This document shows, one piece after another, positions 50,819 through 59,694 of a stretch of DNA of 64,000 nucleotides. Source of the stretch: Kribbella aluminosa (lineage in GTDB: Bacteria > Actinomycetota > Actinomycetes > Propionibacteriales > Kribbellaceae); contig NZ_JAGINT010000002.1 in NCBI RefSeq assembly GCF_017876295.1, positions 3,410,001 to 3,474,000 on the forward strand, written 5' to 3'. Within the stretch, counting starts at the first letter, position 1. Every line of letters begins with the position of its first letter. The position numbers were made by a program, and so were the translations under genes. A model generated the notes under the pieces. It was not told the DNA's origin and made no database searches. It was given only the letters and a program-made list of their open reading frames with translations.

Positions 50819-51703
50819 TCAGGCGACGTACTCCCGAAGCTGGGGCAGCGCCCGCCGCCGGAGCTGGCGAAGCGCCTCGCGCTCCAGGGCTCGCACCTTC
50901 GCAGGGCTCAGATCGAGTTGTACGGCGGTCTCCTCCGGGGTCGACGGGATGTGTCCACGCAGCCCGTACCGCCGCTGCAGGACGGAGCGATGCAGGTCGT
51001 CCAGGAACTCCAGGTGATACGCGAGGTCCCGGCGCAACGCGGCCTGGAGCACGATCGGGTCGTCATCCAGCACCGGATCGGACTCGCCCAGGTCGAGCGT
51101 CTCCGGATGCATCCGCCACTCCTGCGCCCGCTCGATCCGCGCGATGCTCAGCCCGGTCGCCCGCGCGAGCTCCGGTGTACTCGGGTCGTGCCCCAGTTGC
51201 TGGGTCAGCTCGTGCCGCGCCGAGCTGACCCGGGACGCGTCGGCGTACGCCTGCGCCGGCATCCGCACCAGCCGGGACCGGTCCGAGATCGCCCGCCCGA
51301 TCGCCTGCCGGATCCACCAGATCGCGTACGTCGAGAAGCGGTTCCCGAGCCGGTGGTCGAACCGCTCGACCGCCCGCATCAGCCCGATGTTGCCCTCCTG
51401 GATCAGGTCCAGCAGCGAAATACCCTTCCCGCCGTACCGCCGGGCGAGCGAGACGACCAGCCGCAGGTTGCCCTCGACCATCCGCTGCCAGGACAACTGC
51501 CCGAGCGCGACCACCTGCCGCAGCTCGCCCGCGTCGGACCGCTCCGGATCGTCGCGCAGCCGCTCGCCCGCCAGCAGTCCGGCCTCGATCCAGTACGAGT
51601 GCTCGTGCACCTCCTCCAAGGTCAGTAGTTCGTGCCGGCCGATGTCGCGCAGGTACGCCACCAGCGCCGTCACATCCGCCGGATCACAGTCGAGATCAGC
51701 CAT
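50819..51703 (-). CDS. RNA polymerase sigma factor, sigma-70 family (group 2/3, SigB-like)
   Basis: A 294-aa sigma factor. Region 1.2-like: DVTALVAYLRDIGRHELLTL; region 2: VVSLARRYGGKGISLLDLIQ, EGNIGLMRAVERFDH and the -10-binding NRFSTYAIWWIRQAIGRAI; region 3: DRSRLVRMPAQAYADAS, then LTQQLGHDPSTPELARATGL; region 4: LDDLHRSVLQRRYGLRGHIP and the helix-turn-helix LDLSPAKVRALEREALRQLR. It lacks the long acidic N-terminal region of the primary sigma, so it is an alternative sigma. The ATG at 51703 follows GGGAGAGGGACTG. Its target promoters and any anti-sigma gene are not visible nearby. Confidence 0.94.
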   Translation of the reverse strand: MADLDCDPADVTALVAYLRDIGRHELLTLEEVHEHSYWIEAGLLAGERLRDDPERSDAGELRQVVALGQLSWQRMVEGNLRLVVSLARRYGGKGISLLDLIQEGNIGLMRAVERFDHRLGNRFSTYAIWWIRQAIGRAISDRSRLVRMPAQAYADASRVSSARHELTQQLGHDPSTPELARATGLSIARIERAQEWRMHPETLDLGESDPVLDDDPIVLQAALRRDLAYHLEFLDDLHRSVLQRRYGLRGHIPSTPEETAVQLDLSPAKVRALEREALRQLRRRALPQLREYVA

Positions 51704-51925
51704 CAGTCCCTCTCCCCGGAAATCTCCTTGCCCAAAAGAGTGCCTGATTCCGGCCCCCCGGAACCGATGACTTCAAGTATGTGGATAACTACGAACAGCA
51801 ACCGGCTGGAGGCGGCGACCCGACATGTCAGGTGATCGCCAACCACAATCCGTAGCGGCACGAGGCTGTCTCGGTGAGGCTTTCCGCGACCGGAACTGAA
51901 TCCGGGAAGAAGGAGGGCCAGCCTC
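51704..51925. other. Spacer between sigma factor and subtilase genes
   Basis: About 220 bases that should hold the divergent promoters. An AAGGAGG ribosome site lies ten bases before the subtilase ATG. A minus-strand promoter for the sigma gene is not clear. No palindrome was found. Confidence 0.4.
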
Positions 51926-54900
51926 ATGGCAACCAGAAGATCGATGCTGCTCGGCCTAGCGCTCACCGCCACCCTCGTGGTGCCCGGGACCGCGAAAGCC
52001 GAGCCGCCGGCGCCCACGCCCGGAGTGGCCAAGGCGCCGTCCCAGCAGGCGTCGACCAAGGTCACCCTGGTCACCGGCGACGTCGTCACGATGACGACGG
52101 CGGCCGGAACCCCAGCGGTGACGGTGACCCCGCACGCCGGGTCGACGGGCAACTTCACCAGCTACTCGGTCGGCAAGGACGTGTACGTGATCCCGCAGGA
52201 AGCGGGACCGCTCATCGCCTCCGGCAAGCTCGACCAGCAGCTGTTCAACGTCTCGGGGCTGATCGCCCAGGGCTACGACGACGCGCACACCAGTGCAGTC
52301 CCGATGATCGTCAGGTACGCGGCCCGGATGCCGGCGAAGACAGCCGCCCCCGCCGGCACGAAGCTGAAGCGCAGCCTGCCGAGCGTCCGCGGCGCCGCGG
52401 TGACCGCGGACAAGGCGAACACCGCCGCATTCTGGAACTCGATCGACGACAACGTCGGCAGGACTGCGAAGCCGCAGCTGTCCGGTGGCGTCGACCACGT
52501 GTGGCTGGACCGGAAGATGCACGCGCTGCTGGACAAGAGCGTGCCGCAGATCGGCGCGCCGGACGCCTGGCAGGCCGGGTACGACGGCAAGGGCGTCAAG
52601 GTCGCGATCCTGGACACCGGCGTCGACCTGAACCACCCGGACCTGGCCGGCAAGGTGGTCGAGAGCCAGAGCTTCGTGGCCGGGCAGACCGTCCAGGACG
52701 GCCACGGCCACGGTACCCACGTCGCGTCCACGATCGCCGGCAGCGGCGCAGCGTCCGGCGGCAAGTACAAGGGTGTCGCTCCCGGCGCTGAGCTGGTGAT
52801 CGGCAAGGTGCTGTCCAACGAGGGCGAAGGCGCCGCGTCCGACATCGTGGCCGGCATGGACTGGGCCGCGCACTCCGGCGCCAAGGTCATCTCGATGAGC
52901 CTCGGCGGAACCGCCGGGCCGAAGGCGGAGGACCCGCTGGTCGAGGCGGTCGACTCGCTGACCGCACAGACCGGCGTACTGTTCACGATCGCGGCCGGCA
53001 ACTCCGGCCCCGGCGCTTCGACGGTCGGCTCGCCCGGTGACGCTGCCTCGGCGCTGACCGTCGGCGCGGTGGACCACACCGACGCGATCACCGACTTCTC
53101 CAGCTGCGGCCCGGCGGTCGACGGCTCGCTGAAGCCGGAGATCAGCGCGCCCGGAGCGGATATTGTCGCGGCCCGTGCGGCCGGGACCAGCATGGGTCAC
53201 CCGGTGGACGCCAACTACACGTCTGCGAGCGGTACGTCGATGGCGACCCCGCACGTCGCCGGAGCGGCCGCGATCCTGGCCGAGGAGCACCCGGACTGGA
53301 CACCGGCCCAGCTGAAGGACCAGCTGATCAGTACGGCGAAGACGACTGCCGACACGTCCGTGTACGCCCAGGGCGCCGGTCGCGTCGACGTCAGCCGCGC
53401 GTTCCGTCAGACGGTGGCCGCGTCGGGCGTCGTCGACTTCGGGATGCGTCCGTTCGGTTCGGCCGACCCGGTCGTCAAGCAGCTCACCTACACCAACCGC
53501 GGCGACCAGCCGGTGACGCTCTCGCTCACCCAGAAGTCTGCTGGTACGGCGGTTCCGGCCGGCACGTTCCAGCTCGGCGCGAGCTCCGTCACGATCCCGG
53601 CGCACGGCACGGCCGACGTACCGGTGACGCTGACCGGCGGCACGATGGCCACGGGCACGTACGGCGAGCACGTCGTCGGCACGTCCGCGGACGGCGCAAC
53701 CGTCGTCACCACAGCCGTCGGTTTCGAGCAGGACGTGCAGCGGTTCAATGTCACGATCACCGTGAAGGACCACGGTCAGCCCGTCGCCGACCACGCATAC
53801 GGCATGATCTTCGTCTTCGATCTGCAGACCGCGCGGCCCGCCGACATGTACTACTTCGAGGGCACCGCGGGCACGCTGACGCTGAGCTTGCCGCGCGGCG
53901 AGTACGGGTTCGAGTCCGGCACCTACCGGTTCACGCAGGACTGGGGCCAGACCCGGCAGGTCGTGTACGGCGCCGAGTCCGGGGTCGTGCTGGACGCGGA
54001 CAAGTCGCTGACGTTCGACGGCCGTCAGGCGCACGAGGTCGGCCTGAAGACGCCGAAGCCGAGCCAGCTCCACCAGGCCCGGATGAGTCTGTCGTTGTCC
54101 AGCGAGAACAGCCCGCTGCGCTACGAGCTGCAGTCGGACGTGGCAGGCTTCGCCAAGCTGTTCGCGATCCCGTCGACCGGTAAGAAGGAACTGCTCGAGC
54201 ACCGGCTGCACTTCTCCGCGACCGAGCCGATCCTCGCGGCCCAGCTGGTCGGCAGGGGCGCGTTCCCGATCGCGCCCGAGTACGTCGGCGGCTGGACCGG
54301 CTCGACCAAGATCGTCGGCACCCGGATGTTCCGGCCGGTGAACGCGGGCACCGGTCGTCCGGAGGACTTCACCGCGGCGGTCCGCGGCAACCTCGCACTC
54401 GTCAAGCGCAGCGACGAGGTCGGTACCAGCGAGGTCGTCGCGAACGCGGCCGCCGCCGGCTCCGGTGCGGTCGTCATCTACAGCGACGCACCGGGCGAGT
54501 GGGGGACCGACGTCTACACGACCAAGGAGACCGCGATCCCGGCCCTCACGCTGTCCGGTGAGCAGGGTACGAAGCTGGCGGCGCTCGCCGCGCACGGCAA
54601 GGTCAAGTTGCTGTTCCAGGGCAAGGCGATGCCGTCCTACAGCTACGAGGTGCTGAAGACGCAGGCCGGCATTTCGGCGAACCAGCAGTACCGGGCAGAC
54701 CCGAGGGAGCTGGCGACGGTCAACGACCGCTTCTACGCTTCCACCCCGGCGACCGAGGGCGGCTTCTCCCGGGCGGTGATCTCGGACAAGCAGACGTTCC
54801 TGGTCTCGACCCTCGTACGTACGACGATGCCGCGGACGCTGACGGAGTACGTGAGCGCCGGGGTACGGACGTTCGAGACCGTGGCGGCCGCTCCGGTCTG

Positions 54901-55636
54901 GGAGATGCTGCCAGGGGTCATCCAGACGTACCCGGTCGTCCTGAAGGCGTGGCAGGTCACCGACCGCGCCTGGAACAAGGCCGTGGTCCGGTCCGCGATC
55001 ACGGAGTACCACCCGTACGGGACGCTCCGGCTGGGTGAGCTCGGCAGTGTGGACATCGCTCCGCTGCTCGCGATGGAGACCGGCCAGTGGGGTACGCCGA
55101 TCAGCCTCCTGGAGACCAAGAAGCTCACGGTCTACCGGGACGGTCAGCTGGTCGGGTCCGCGCCGTGGATGTCGGTCAACTTCCCCATGGTCCCGGAGCC
55201 GGCGACGTACAAGCTGGTGACCGAGGTGTCGCGGGACCTGCCGTGGTGGACGACCTCGACCAAGGTCGACAGCGCGTGGACGTTCCGGTCCGAGCACAGC
55301 GAGCGCGGTGCGTTGCCGGTGATGTCGATCGACTACGACGTGAACGTTGCCCTCGACAACAGTGTGCGGGCCGGGCAGACCACGACCCTCGGCCTGGGCT
55401 TCCGGAACCCGGCCGGCCTTGCCGCGCCGAACCTGAAGGACGTCAAGGTGTCGGCGTCGTACGACGACGGCGCGACCTGGACGCAGGCCCAGGTACGCCG
55501 GGCCGGTGCCGCCGGCGCCACCGCCGTACTGCGGAACCCGAAGACCGCCGGGTTCGTCACGCTCAAGGTCCAGGCCACGGACGTCGACGGGACGGCCGTC
55601 GAGCAGACCGTGACCCGCGCGTACCGGGTGCGCTGA
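51926..55636 (+). CDS. Secreted S8 family serine peptidase (subtilase), 1236 aa
   Basis: A large exported subtilisin-like protease. The signal peptide is MATRRSMLLGLALTATLVVP (mature start near TAKAE); residues about 40-210 look like a propeptide. Catalytic residues are D230 (VAILDTGVDLNHPD), H262 (GHGHGTHVAST), oxyanion N359 (AAGNSGPG) and S438 (SGTSMATPHVAG). After the catalytic domain come beta-rich modules and a PA-like segment (LVKRSDEVGTSEVVANAAAA then SGAVVIYSDAPG) at about residues 830-880. The C-terminus is a further beta domain. It would degrade extracellular proteins. A terminator follows; a LuxR-type regulator gene lies convergently behind it. Confidence 0.95.
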   Translation: MATRRSMLLGLALTATLVVPGTAKAEPPAPTPGVAKAPSQQASTKVTLVTGDVVTMTTAAGTPAVTVTPHAGSTGNFTSYSVGKDVYVIPQEAGPLIASGKLDQQLFNVSGLIAQGYDDAHTSAVPMIVRYAARMPAKTAAPAGTKLKRSLPSVRGAAVTADKANTAAFWNSIDDNVGRTAKPQLSGGVDHVWLDRKMHALLDKSVPQIGAPDAWQAGYDGKGVKVAILDTGVDLNHPDLAGKVVESQSFVAGQTVQDGHGHGTHVASTIAGSGAASGGKYKGVAPGAELVIGKVLSNEGEGAASDIVAGMDWAAHSGAKVISMSLGGTAGPKAEDPLVEAVDSLTAQTGVLFTIAAGNSGPGASTVGSPGDAASALTVGAVDHTDAITDFSSCGPAVDGSLKPEISAPGADIVAARAAGTSMGHPVDANYTSASGTSMATPHVAGAAAILAEEHPDWTPAQLKDQLISTAKTTADTSVYAQGAGRVDVSRAFRQTVAASGVVDFGMRPFGSADPVVKQLTYTNRGDQPVTLSLTQKSAGTAVPAGTFQLGASSVTIPAHGTADVPVTLTGGTMATGTYGEHVVGTSADGATVVTTAVGFEQDVQRFNVTITVKDHGQPVADHAYGMIFVFDLQTARPADMYYFEGTAGTLTLSLPRGEYGFESGTYRFTQDWGQTRQVVYGAESGVVLDADKSLTFDGRQAHEVGLKTPKPSQLHQARMSLSLSSENSPLRYELQSDVAGFAKLFAIPSTGKKELLEHRLHFSATEPILAAQLVGRGAFPIAPEYVGGWTGSTKIVGTRMFRPVNAGTGRPEDFTAAVRGNLALVKRSDEVGTSEVVANAAAAGSGAVVIYSDAPGEWGTDVYTTKETAIPALTLSGEQGTKLAALAAHGKVKLLFQGKAMPSYSYEVLKTQAGISANQQYRADPRELATVNDRFYASTPATEGGFSRAVISDKQTFLVSTLVRTTMPRTLTEYVSAGVRTFETVAAAPVWEMLPGVIQTYPVVLKAWQVTDRAWNKAVVRSAITEYHPYGTLRLGELGSVDIAPLLAMETGQWGTPISLLETKKLTVYRDGQLVGSAPWMSVNFPMVPEPATYKLVTEVSRDLPWWTTSTKVDSAWTFRSEHSERGALPVMSIDYDVNVALDNSVRAGQTTTLGLGFRNPAGLAAPNLKDVKVSASYDDGATWTQAQVRRAGAAGATAVLRNPKTAGFVTLKVQATDVDGTAVEQTVTRAYRVR

Positions 55637-55642
55637 CCGATC

Positions 55643-55678
55643 GAGTGGTCCCACCTCGCACAAGAGGTGGGGCCACTC
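55643..55678. terminator. Bidirectional hairpin terminator
   Basis: GAGTGGTCCCACCTC and GAGGTGGGGCCACTC form a 15-bp stem with one G-T pair and a six-base loop. It lies directly between the convergent subtilase and regulator genes. Confidence 0.85.
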
Positions 55679-56632
55679 TCACGGCGCGATCAGGCCCGAG
55701 CGGGCGGCGTACCAGGCCAGCTGCATCCGGCTGTCGGTGCCGGACAGCTCCATCAACCGCTTGATCCGGCGCTGCACCGTCCGTTCGCTGGTCCCGAGCC
55801 GTGCCGCGGCCGACTTGTCCGGCATCCCGGACAGCAGGTACGTGAGCAGCTTGACGTCGAAGTCGTCCCAGGCCGGACCGCCCTCGACCAGGCTCGTCGC
55901 GCTCAGCTGCAACGGCGTCGCCACCTGCCAGACCCGCTCGAACAGGTCGACCAGCAGCCGCACCAGCGACTGGCCGCGAACCAGCAGGAAGCCCGGCTCC
56001 ACGCCGGTCTGGTCAGGCAGCATCGGCAGCAGCACGATCTGCCGGTCCATCACGATCATCTTGCTCGGCAGTTCGTTGACGAGCCGGATCTGGTACCCGC
56101 CGGCCAGGAACCGCCCGATCTCGGCCGGCGTCCGCGGGTCCTCCAGCGCCGACCGTTCGTAGACGAACCGGTACGACGGCACGCCGGTGGTCACCTCGAG
56201 GTCGCCGTCCAGCACGTACGGCGGCCTGAAGAACGCGAGCAGTTCCTGTTTCGCGCCCCGCTCGATGTTGTCGACCCAGGTGGCCAGCTCCTCCGGCGTG
56301 GTCAGCGCCTCCACCTCGCTCATCGCCGACGCCGCACCGGTTCGGTACACGTCCGTCAGCTCGGCCAGCCGCCGTTGCGCCAGCTGCAGCGTGCTCTGAT
56401 GCTGTACGACAAGTGTCCCGAGCCCGACGTCCGGCGGTACGGCGTTGTGCAGGCCGGTGTCGTCGCCGGTCACAAGCCCCAGCTCGGCGAGCCTCGTCAA
56501 GGCCTCCGTCACCGTGTCCACCGATAACTGCGCGGCGGCACTCAGCTCGTCCGCCGTCGCCCGCCGGCGGCGCAAGAGCTCCACGTAGACACACTCGTCC
56601 TGCTGACCGACTCCCAGCCCCTGCAGCATCAT
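55679..56632 (-). CDS. LuxR-type helix-turn-helix regulator with TrmB-like N-terminal domain
   Basis: A 317-aa regulator. The N-terminal winged-helix-like part (ECVYVELLRRRRATADELSA, AAQLSVDTVTEALTRLAELG) resembles TrmB/MarR domains. The middle is a ligand or PLD-like sensor domain (LATWVDNIERGAKQELLAFF, RFVYERSALEDP). The C-terminal LuxR-type HTH reads FDVKLLTYLLSGMPDKSAAA, RLGTSERTVQRRIKRLMELS. The ATG at 56632 has GAGGGTGGG upstream. It is convergent with the subtilase gene; regulators of this architecture often sit beside secreted subtilases in actinobacteria, which hints at a linked role. Confidence 0.85.
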   Translation of the reverse strand: MMLQGLGVGQQDECVYVELLRRRRATADELSAAAQLSVDTVTEALTRLAELGLVTGDDTGLHNAVPPDVGLGTLVVQHQSTLQLAQRRLAELTDVYRTGAASAMSEVEALTTPEELATWVDNIERGAKQELLAFFRPPYVLDGDLEVTTGVPSYRFVYERSALEDPRTPAEIGRFLAGGYQIRLVNELPSKMIVMDRQIVLLPMLPDQTGVEPGFLLVRGQSLVRLLVDLFERVWQVATPLQLSATSLVEGGPAWDDFDVKLLTYLLSGMPDKSAAARLGTSERTVQRRIKRLMELSGTDSRMQLAWYAARSGLIAP

Positions 56633-56707
56633 CGACCCACCCTCTGCGCACCCGAAGGACAATGGCGGGACGCTACCCCGAATCGGCCAGAGATCCGATG
56701 TCTTGTC
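56633..56707. other. Leader of the LuxR-type regulator gene
   Basis: Seventy-five bases that carry the regulator's ribosome site and probably its promoter. No motif is clear. Confidence 0.35.
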
Positions 56708-57087
56708 TCACGGATAGGTGCGCAGACCGCTGAGCAGCCCGTGATGGAACGGATTCGCGTCGACCGCGTCGAACCAGGTCGGACCTGTGGTGATGGGCTC
56801 GAGGGGTGGGACGACGACCGCACCCGGCGCGGCGGCCGACGGAGTGAGCGGTTTCAGCAACGAGGGCAGGCCGTACCGCGCCTGCCCGCCGATGACGACC
56901 AGCCGTAATGCGCGATGAATCCGCGGCCCGCGGCGACCGCCCGCGGCGTACTCCCGAATCCGTCCGGTACGGCGTCGACCGGGGTGATCGCTGCGATCAG
57001 TCCGTCGTCTCCGACATACACCGCGCCACCGGGTAGGACGGCCCCGTCGGTCCCCATCGTCACGACGGTTCCCCGCAGGACGAACAT
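56708..57087 (-). pseudogene. Amidohydrolase remnant with internal deletion
   Basis: From the ATG at 57087 the protein reads MFVLRGTVVTMGTDGAVLPG, then GGAVYVGDDGLIAAITPVDA and AAGRGFI, an amidohydrolase/imidazolonepropionase-like N-terminus up to just before the metal-binding HxH. The sequence then switches frame to ALRLVVIGGQARYGLPSLL and PPLEPITTGPTWFDAVDANP ending at 56708, the C-terminal part of the same family. The whole metal-binding TIM barrel, normally some 300 residues, is lost, so it cannot be active. Confidence 0.72.
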
Positions 57088-57161
57088 GACCCCCACCCCT
57101 GAATCCCCGGCTTCGAGCGTAGCCCCTGAAGATTGTCCCCGCGGCCCGCTACCTTGGTCGG

Positions 57162-58031
57162 ATGCGAGTGGCGACCTGGAATGTGAACTCGGTCAAGCAG
57201 CGGATGCCGCGCTTGCTGGACTGGCTCGACGAGCGGCAGCCGGATGTCGTCTGTCTGCAGGAGACGAAGCTCGCGGACGACGCGTTCACGAAGCTGCTCG
57301 GCGCCGAGCTGACCGGACGCGGGTACGAGATCGGGCTGTACGGCGAGCCGCAGTGGAACGGTGTCGCGTTGCTGTCGAAGGTCGGGCTCGAGGACGTGGT
57401 GACCGGTGTCGCCGGTGCGCCGGGGTTCCCGGACCCGGAGGCGCGCGCGGTGGCCGCGACCTGTGGCGGCATCCGGATCCACTCGCTCTACGTGCCGAAC
57501 GGCCGCGAGCCCGACTCCGACCACTACCACTACAAACTCGCCTGGCTGGCGGCGCTCGCCGAGGTGATCGCGAACGGCCCGGCCGACCAGATCGTCTGCG
57601 GCGACATGAACATCGCCCCGGCCGACGCCGACGTCTTCGACCCGGCGGCGTACGTCGGCCAGACGCACGTCACGCCACCCGAGCGGCAGGCGCTCGCGGA
57701 GCTGATGGCCGCGAAGGACCTGCACGACGTCGTCCGCGACCGCTGGCCGGAGAACCGGATCTTCAGCTACTGGGACTACCGCGCGGGCATGTTCCACCAG
57801 GACCTCGGGATGCGGATCGACCTGATGCTCGCCACCGCCGGAGTCGCCGAGCGCGTCCGGGCCGCGTGGATCGATCGCAAGGCCCGCAAGGGCACCGGTC
57901 CGAGTGACCACGCCCCGGTGATCGTCGACCTCGACACCGCGCCGGACGGCGACCTCGGCCCGGTCGTGCCGCCGCCGTCCGCGCCGCGGGCCGGCCGGAA
58001 GCGGACGACCACCCTGCCGCAGAGCCGCTGA
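57162..58031 (+). CDS. xthA: Exodeoxyribonuclease III (ExoIII/AP endonuclease family)
   Basis: A 289-aa DNA-repair nuclease that cuts at abasic sites and digests 3' ends. Motifs, in order: MRVATWNVNSVKQRMPRLL (N of the active site), DVVCLQETKL (metal-binding E), HSLYVPNGR (catalytic Y), QIVCGDMNIAP (D and N), GMRIDLMLAT and SDHAPVIVDL (the DH pair). The C-terminal tail is basic. The family length is about 260-290 aa. The stop is followed, after one base, by the ATG of the lipoprotein gene, so the two form an operon. Confidence 0.95.
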   Translation: MRVATWNVNSVKQRMPRLLDWLDERQPDVVCLQETKLADDAFTKLLGAELTGRGYEIGLYGEPQWNGVALLSKVGLEDVVTGVAGAPGFPDPEARAVAATCGGIRIHSLYVPNGREPDSDHYHYKLAWLAALAEVIANGPADQIVCGDMNIAPADADVFDPAAYVGQTHVTPPERQALAELMAAKDLHDVVRDRWPENRIFSYWDYRAGMFHQDLGMRIDLMLATAGVAERVRAAWIDRKARKGTGPSDHAPVIVDLDTAPDGDLGPVVPPPSAPRAGRKRTTTLPQSR

Positions 58032-58032
58032 C

Positions 58033-59151
58033 ATGCGCCGGTTCACTGCGGTCGCGATGCTGCTGCTCGCGACACTCACCGCCTGCAGTGGCAAGCCGAG
58101 TGACAAGCCGCAGCCGATCGCCTGGACGAAGGTCGACGTCGGCCCGGCCGACCCGGTCACGCTGACCGCGTACGACAACCAGCTGCTGATCGGCCTCCGG
58201 CACCGCAGCGCCAAGGTCGTCCCCGAGCTCGAGCTCCTGGACAACGGCACCCGGACGCCGATCGCGGTGAAACCCAACCTCGCCAGCCCGTACGCGTTCG
58301 AGGCGATCTGGTACTCGATCGCGTACGACGGCAAGAAGCTCCTCGCCCTCGGCGGAGCCGCCGGCGGCGCGCACTCCAACACTCGCTGGACCGTCTGGAC
58401 CGGAACGCCGCGGACCGGCCTGGTCGAGCACCCGCAGAACTTCTTCACGTTCGGCGGGCAGACCGCGGGCGACCTGTACAGCGCCGTCCTCACGCCGAGC
58501 GGCAGCGCTCTGCTCGGCTCGTGGGGCGGCGTACAGACCGGGAACGACGCGATGGTCTGGCTGCCGCGGAGCAACGGCATGTGGACTCGGCAGGACCCCT
58601 CGAAGACCGCGCTGCAGAGCACGCCGTCCCTGCTGGTCGGTCCCGGGTTCGGTACGACGCTCGGCGAAAGCATCGTGCTGGTCGGCTCGCAGGTGCGGCT
58701 CGCGCCGGGTGTGGTCGCGCAGGAGGCCGCGGTCTGGCGATCGACCAGGCTCGACGCGGGCTGGAAGCGGATCGTGCTGCCCGAGCCGGGCAGCCGCAGC
58801 CAGGCCAACACGGCGACCTGCACGAAGGACTGCGTGATCTCCGGGTACGCCGACGGTCAGCTCGCGATCTGGCAGCTCGACGCGTCCGGGACCGCGAAGC
58901 GGCTGCACGGCGTACCGGCGATCCCGGTGGGGGACAAGGACAAGCTGCCGCCGCCGGTCCTCGAGGACGGCAAGATCGTCCAGGTGGTTGCCCAGGACAA
59001 CAAGGTGAAGGTGCTCAGCGGCCAGGACGGGCACTGGACCGTGCAGGAGTCGACCGGGCCGTCGGGTGCGCCGACGGCCGCCGTGCTGCTGCCGGATCAC
59101 AAGCTCTACCTGATCGCCGGCACCTCCCTCTGGCAGACCACGCTCAGCTGA
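58033..59151 (+). CDS. Secreted lipoprotein with propeller-like repeats
   Basis: A 372-aa protein with a lipoprotein signal peptide: MRRFTAVAMLLLATLTACSG, lipobox LTAC with Cys at residue 18. The mature part is all beta, with repeated W/G-containing segments (YAFEAIWYSIAYDGKKLLAL, ALLGSWGGVQTGNDAMVWLP, AAVWRSTRLDAGWKRIVLP), suggesting a beta-propeller. It starts one base after the stop of xthA, hence translationally coupled, although no functional link with DNA repair is obvious. The 3' end overlaps the convergent DinB gene by 8 bp. Confidence 0.86.
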   Translation: MRRFTAVAMLLLATLTACSGKPSDKPQPIAWTKVDVGPADPVTLTAYDNQLLIGLRHRSAKVVPELELLDNGTRTPIAVKPNLASPYAFEAIWYSIAYDGKKLLALGGAAGGAHSNTRWTVWTGTPRTGLVEHPQNFFTFGGQTAGDLYSAVLTPSGSALLGSWGGVQTGNDAMVWLPRSNGMWTRQDPSKTALQSTPSLLVGPGFGTTLGESIVLVGSQVRLAPGVVAQEAAVWRSTRLDAGWKRIVLPEPGSRSQANTATCTKDCVISGYADGQLAIWQLDASGTAKRLHGVPAIPVGDKDKLPPPVLEDGKIVQVVAQDNKVKVLSGQDGHWTVQESTGPSGAPTAAVLLPDHKLYLIAGTSLWQTTLS

Positions 59152-59644
59152 GCAGACCCTTCACGTACGCGGCCTGGCCGGCGTGCTGCGCGCAGTCGTC
59201 GATCACGCTGACCAGCCGGACGCCGAGCGTGACCGGCGGGTTCCACCGGCGGTCGACGATCCGGTCGAGGCCCTCGTCGGTTACGGTCTTCAGGTACTCG
59301 GCGGTGCGCGCGTGGACGGCGTCGTAGTACCCGAGCAGCTGCTCCGCGGACAGCCGCACCAGCGCTACCTGCTCGGACGTGTGCGCGTAGCCGGTGTCGG
59401 CCGCATCCAACGGCAGCCCGAGCCGCTCGTGCCATCCGTCGGCGGTGTGCACCTGCTCGTATCCGCCCGCGTCCGCCAGGTGGTCGTCCTGCACCCGCGT
59501 CAGGTGCCAGACCAGCCACGCGATCGAGTTGGCACTCGGCCCCGGACGGGACTCGAGCGCGGTCTCGTCGAGCCCGGTCACCACGTCGTGCAGGACCTCT
59601 TGCACCCGGCTGTGAGCATCAAGCAGCAGTTCACTCGTCTTCAT
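59144..59644 (-). CDS. DinB family protein (mycothiol-dependent transferase-like)
   Basis: A 166-aa protein of the DinB superfamily with the three metal-ligand histidines: first in SIAWLVWHLTRVQDDHLADA, last in VIDDCAQHAGQAAYVKGL. The N-terminal helix reads SELLLDAHSRVQEVLHDVVT. The annotated role of this subgroup is a mycothiol maleylpyruvate isomerase-like or S-transferase activity, or none known. The ATG at 59644 begins the conserved first helix; a longer frame has a non-conserved N-terminus. It overlaps the end of the lipoprotein gene tail to tail. Confidence 0.88.
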   Translation of the reverse strand: MKTSELLLDAHSRVQEVLHDVVTGLDETALESRPGPSANSIAWLVWHLTRVQDDHLADAGGYEQVHTADGWHERLGLPLDAADTGYAHTSEQVALVRLSAEQLLGYYDAVHARTAEYLKTVTDEGLDRIVDRRWNPPVTLGVRLVSVIDDCAQHAGQAAYVKGLLS

Positions 59645-59694
59645 ACCTGCCACCGTAGTCTTCGCTTCAGACAGTTCGACGAGAGGGAGCAACC

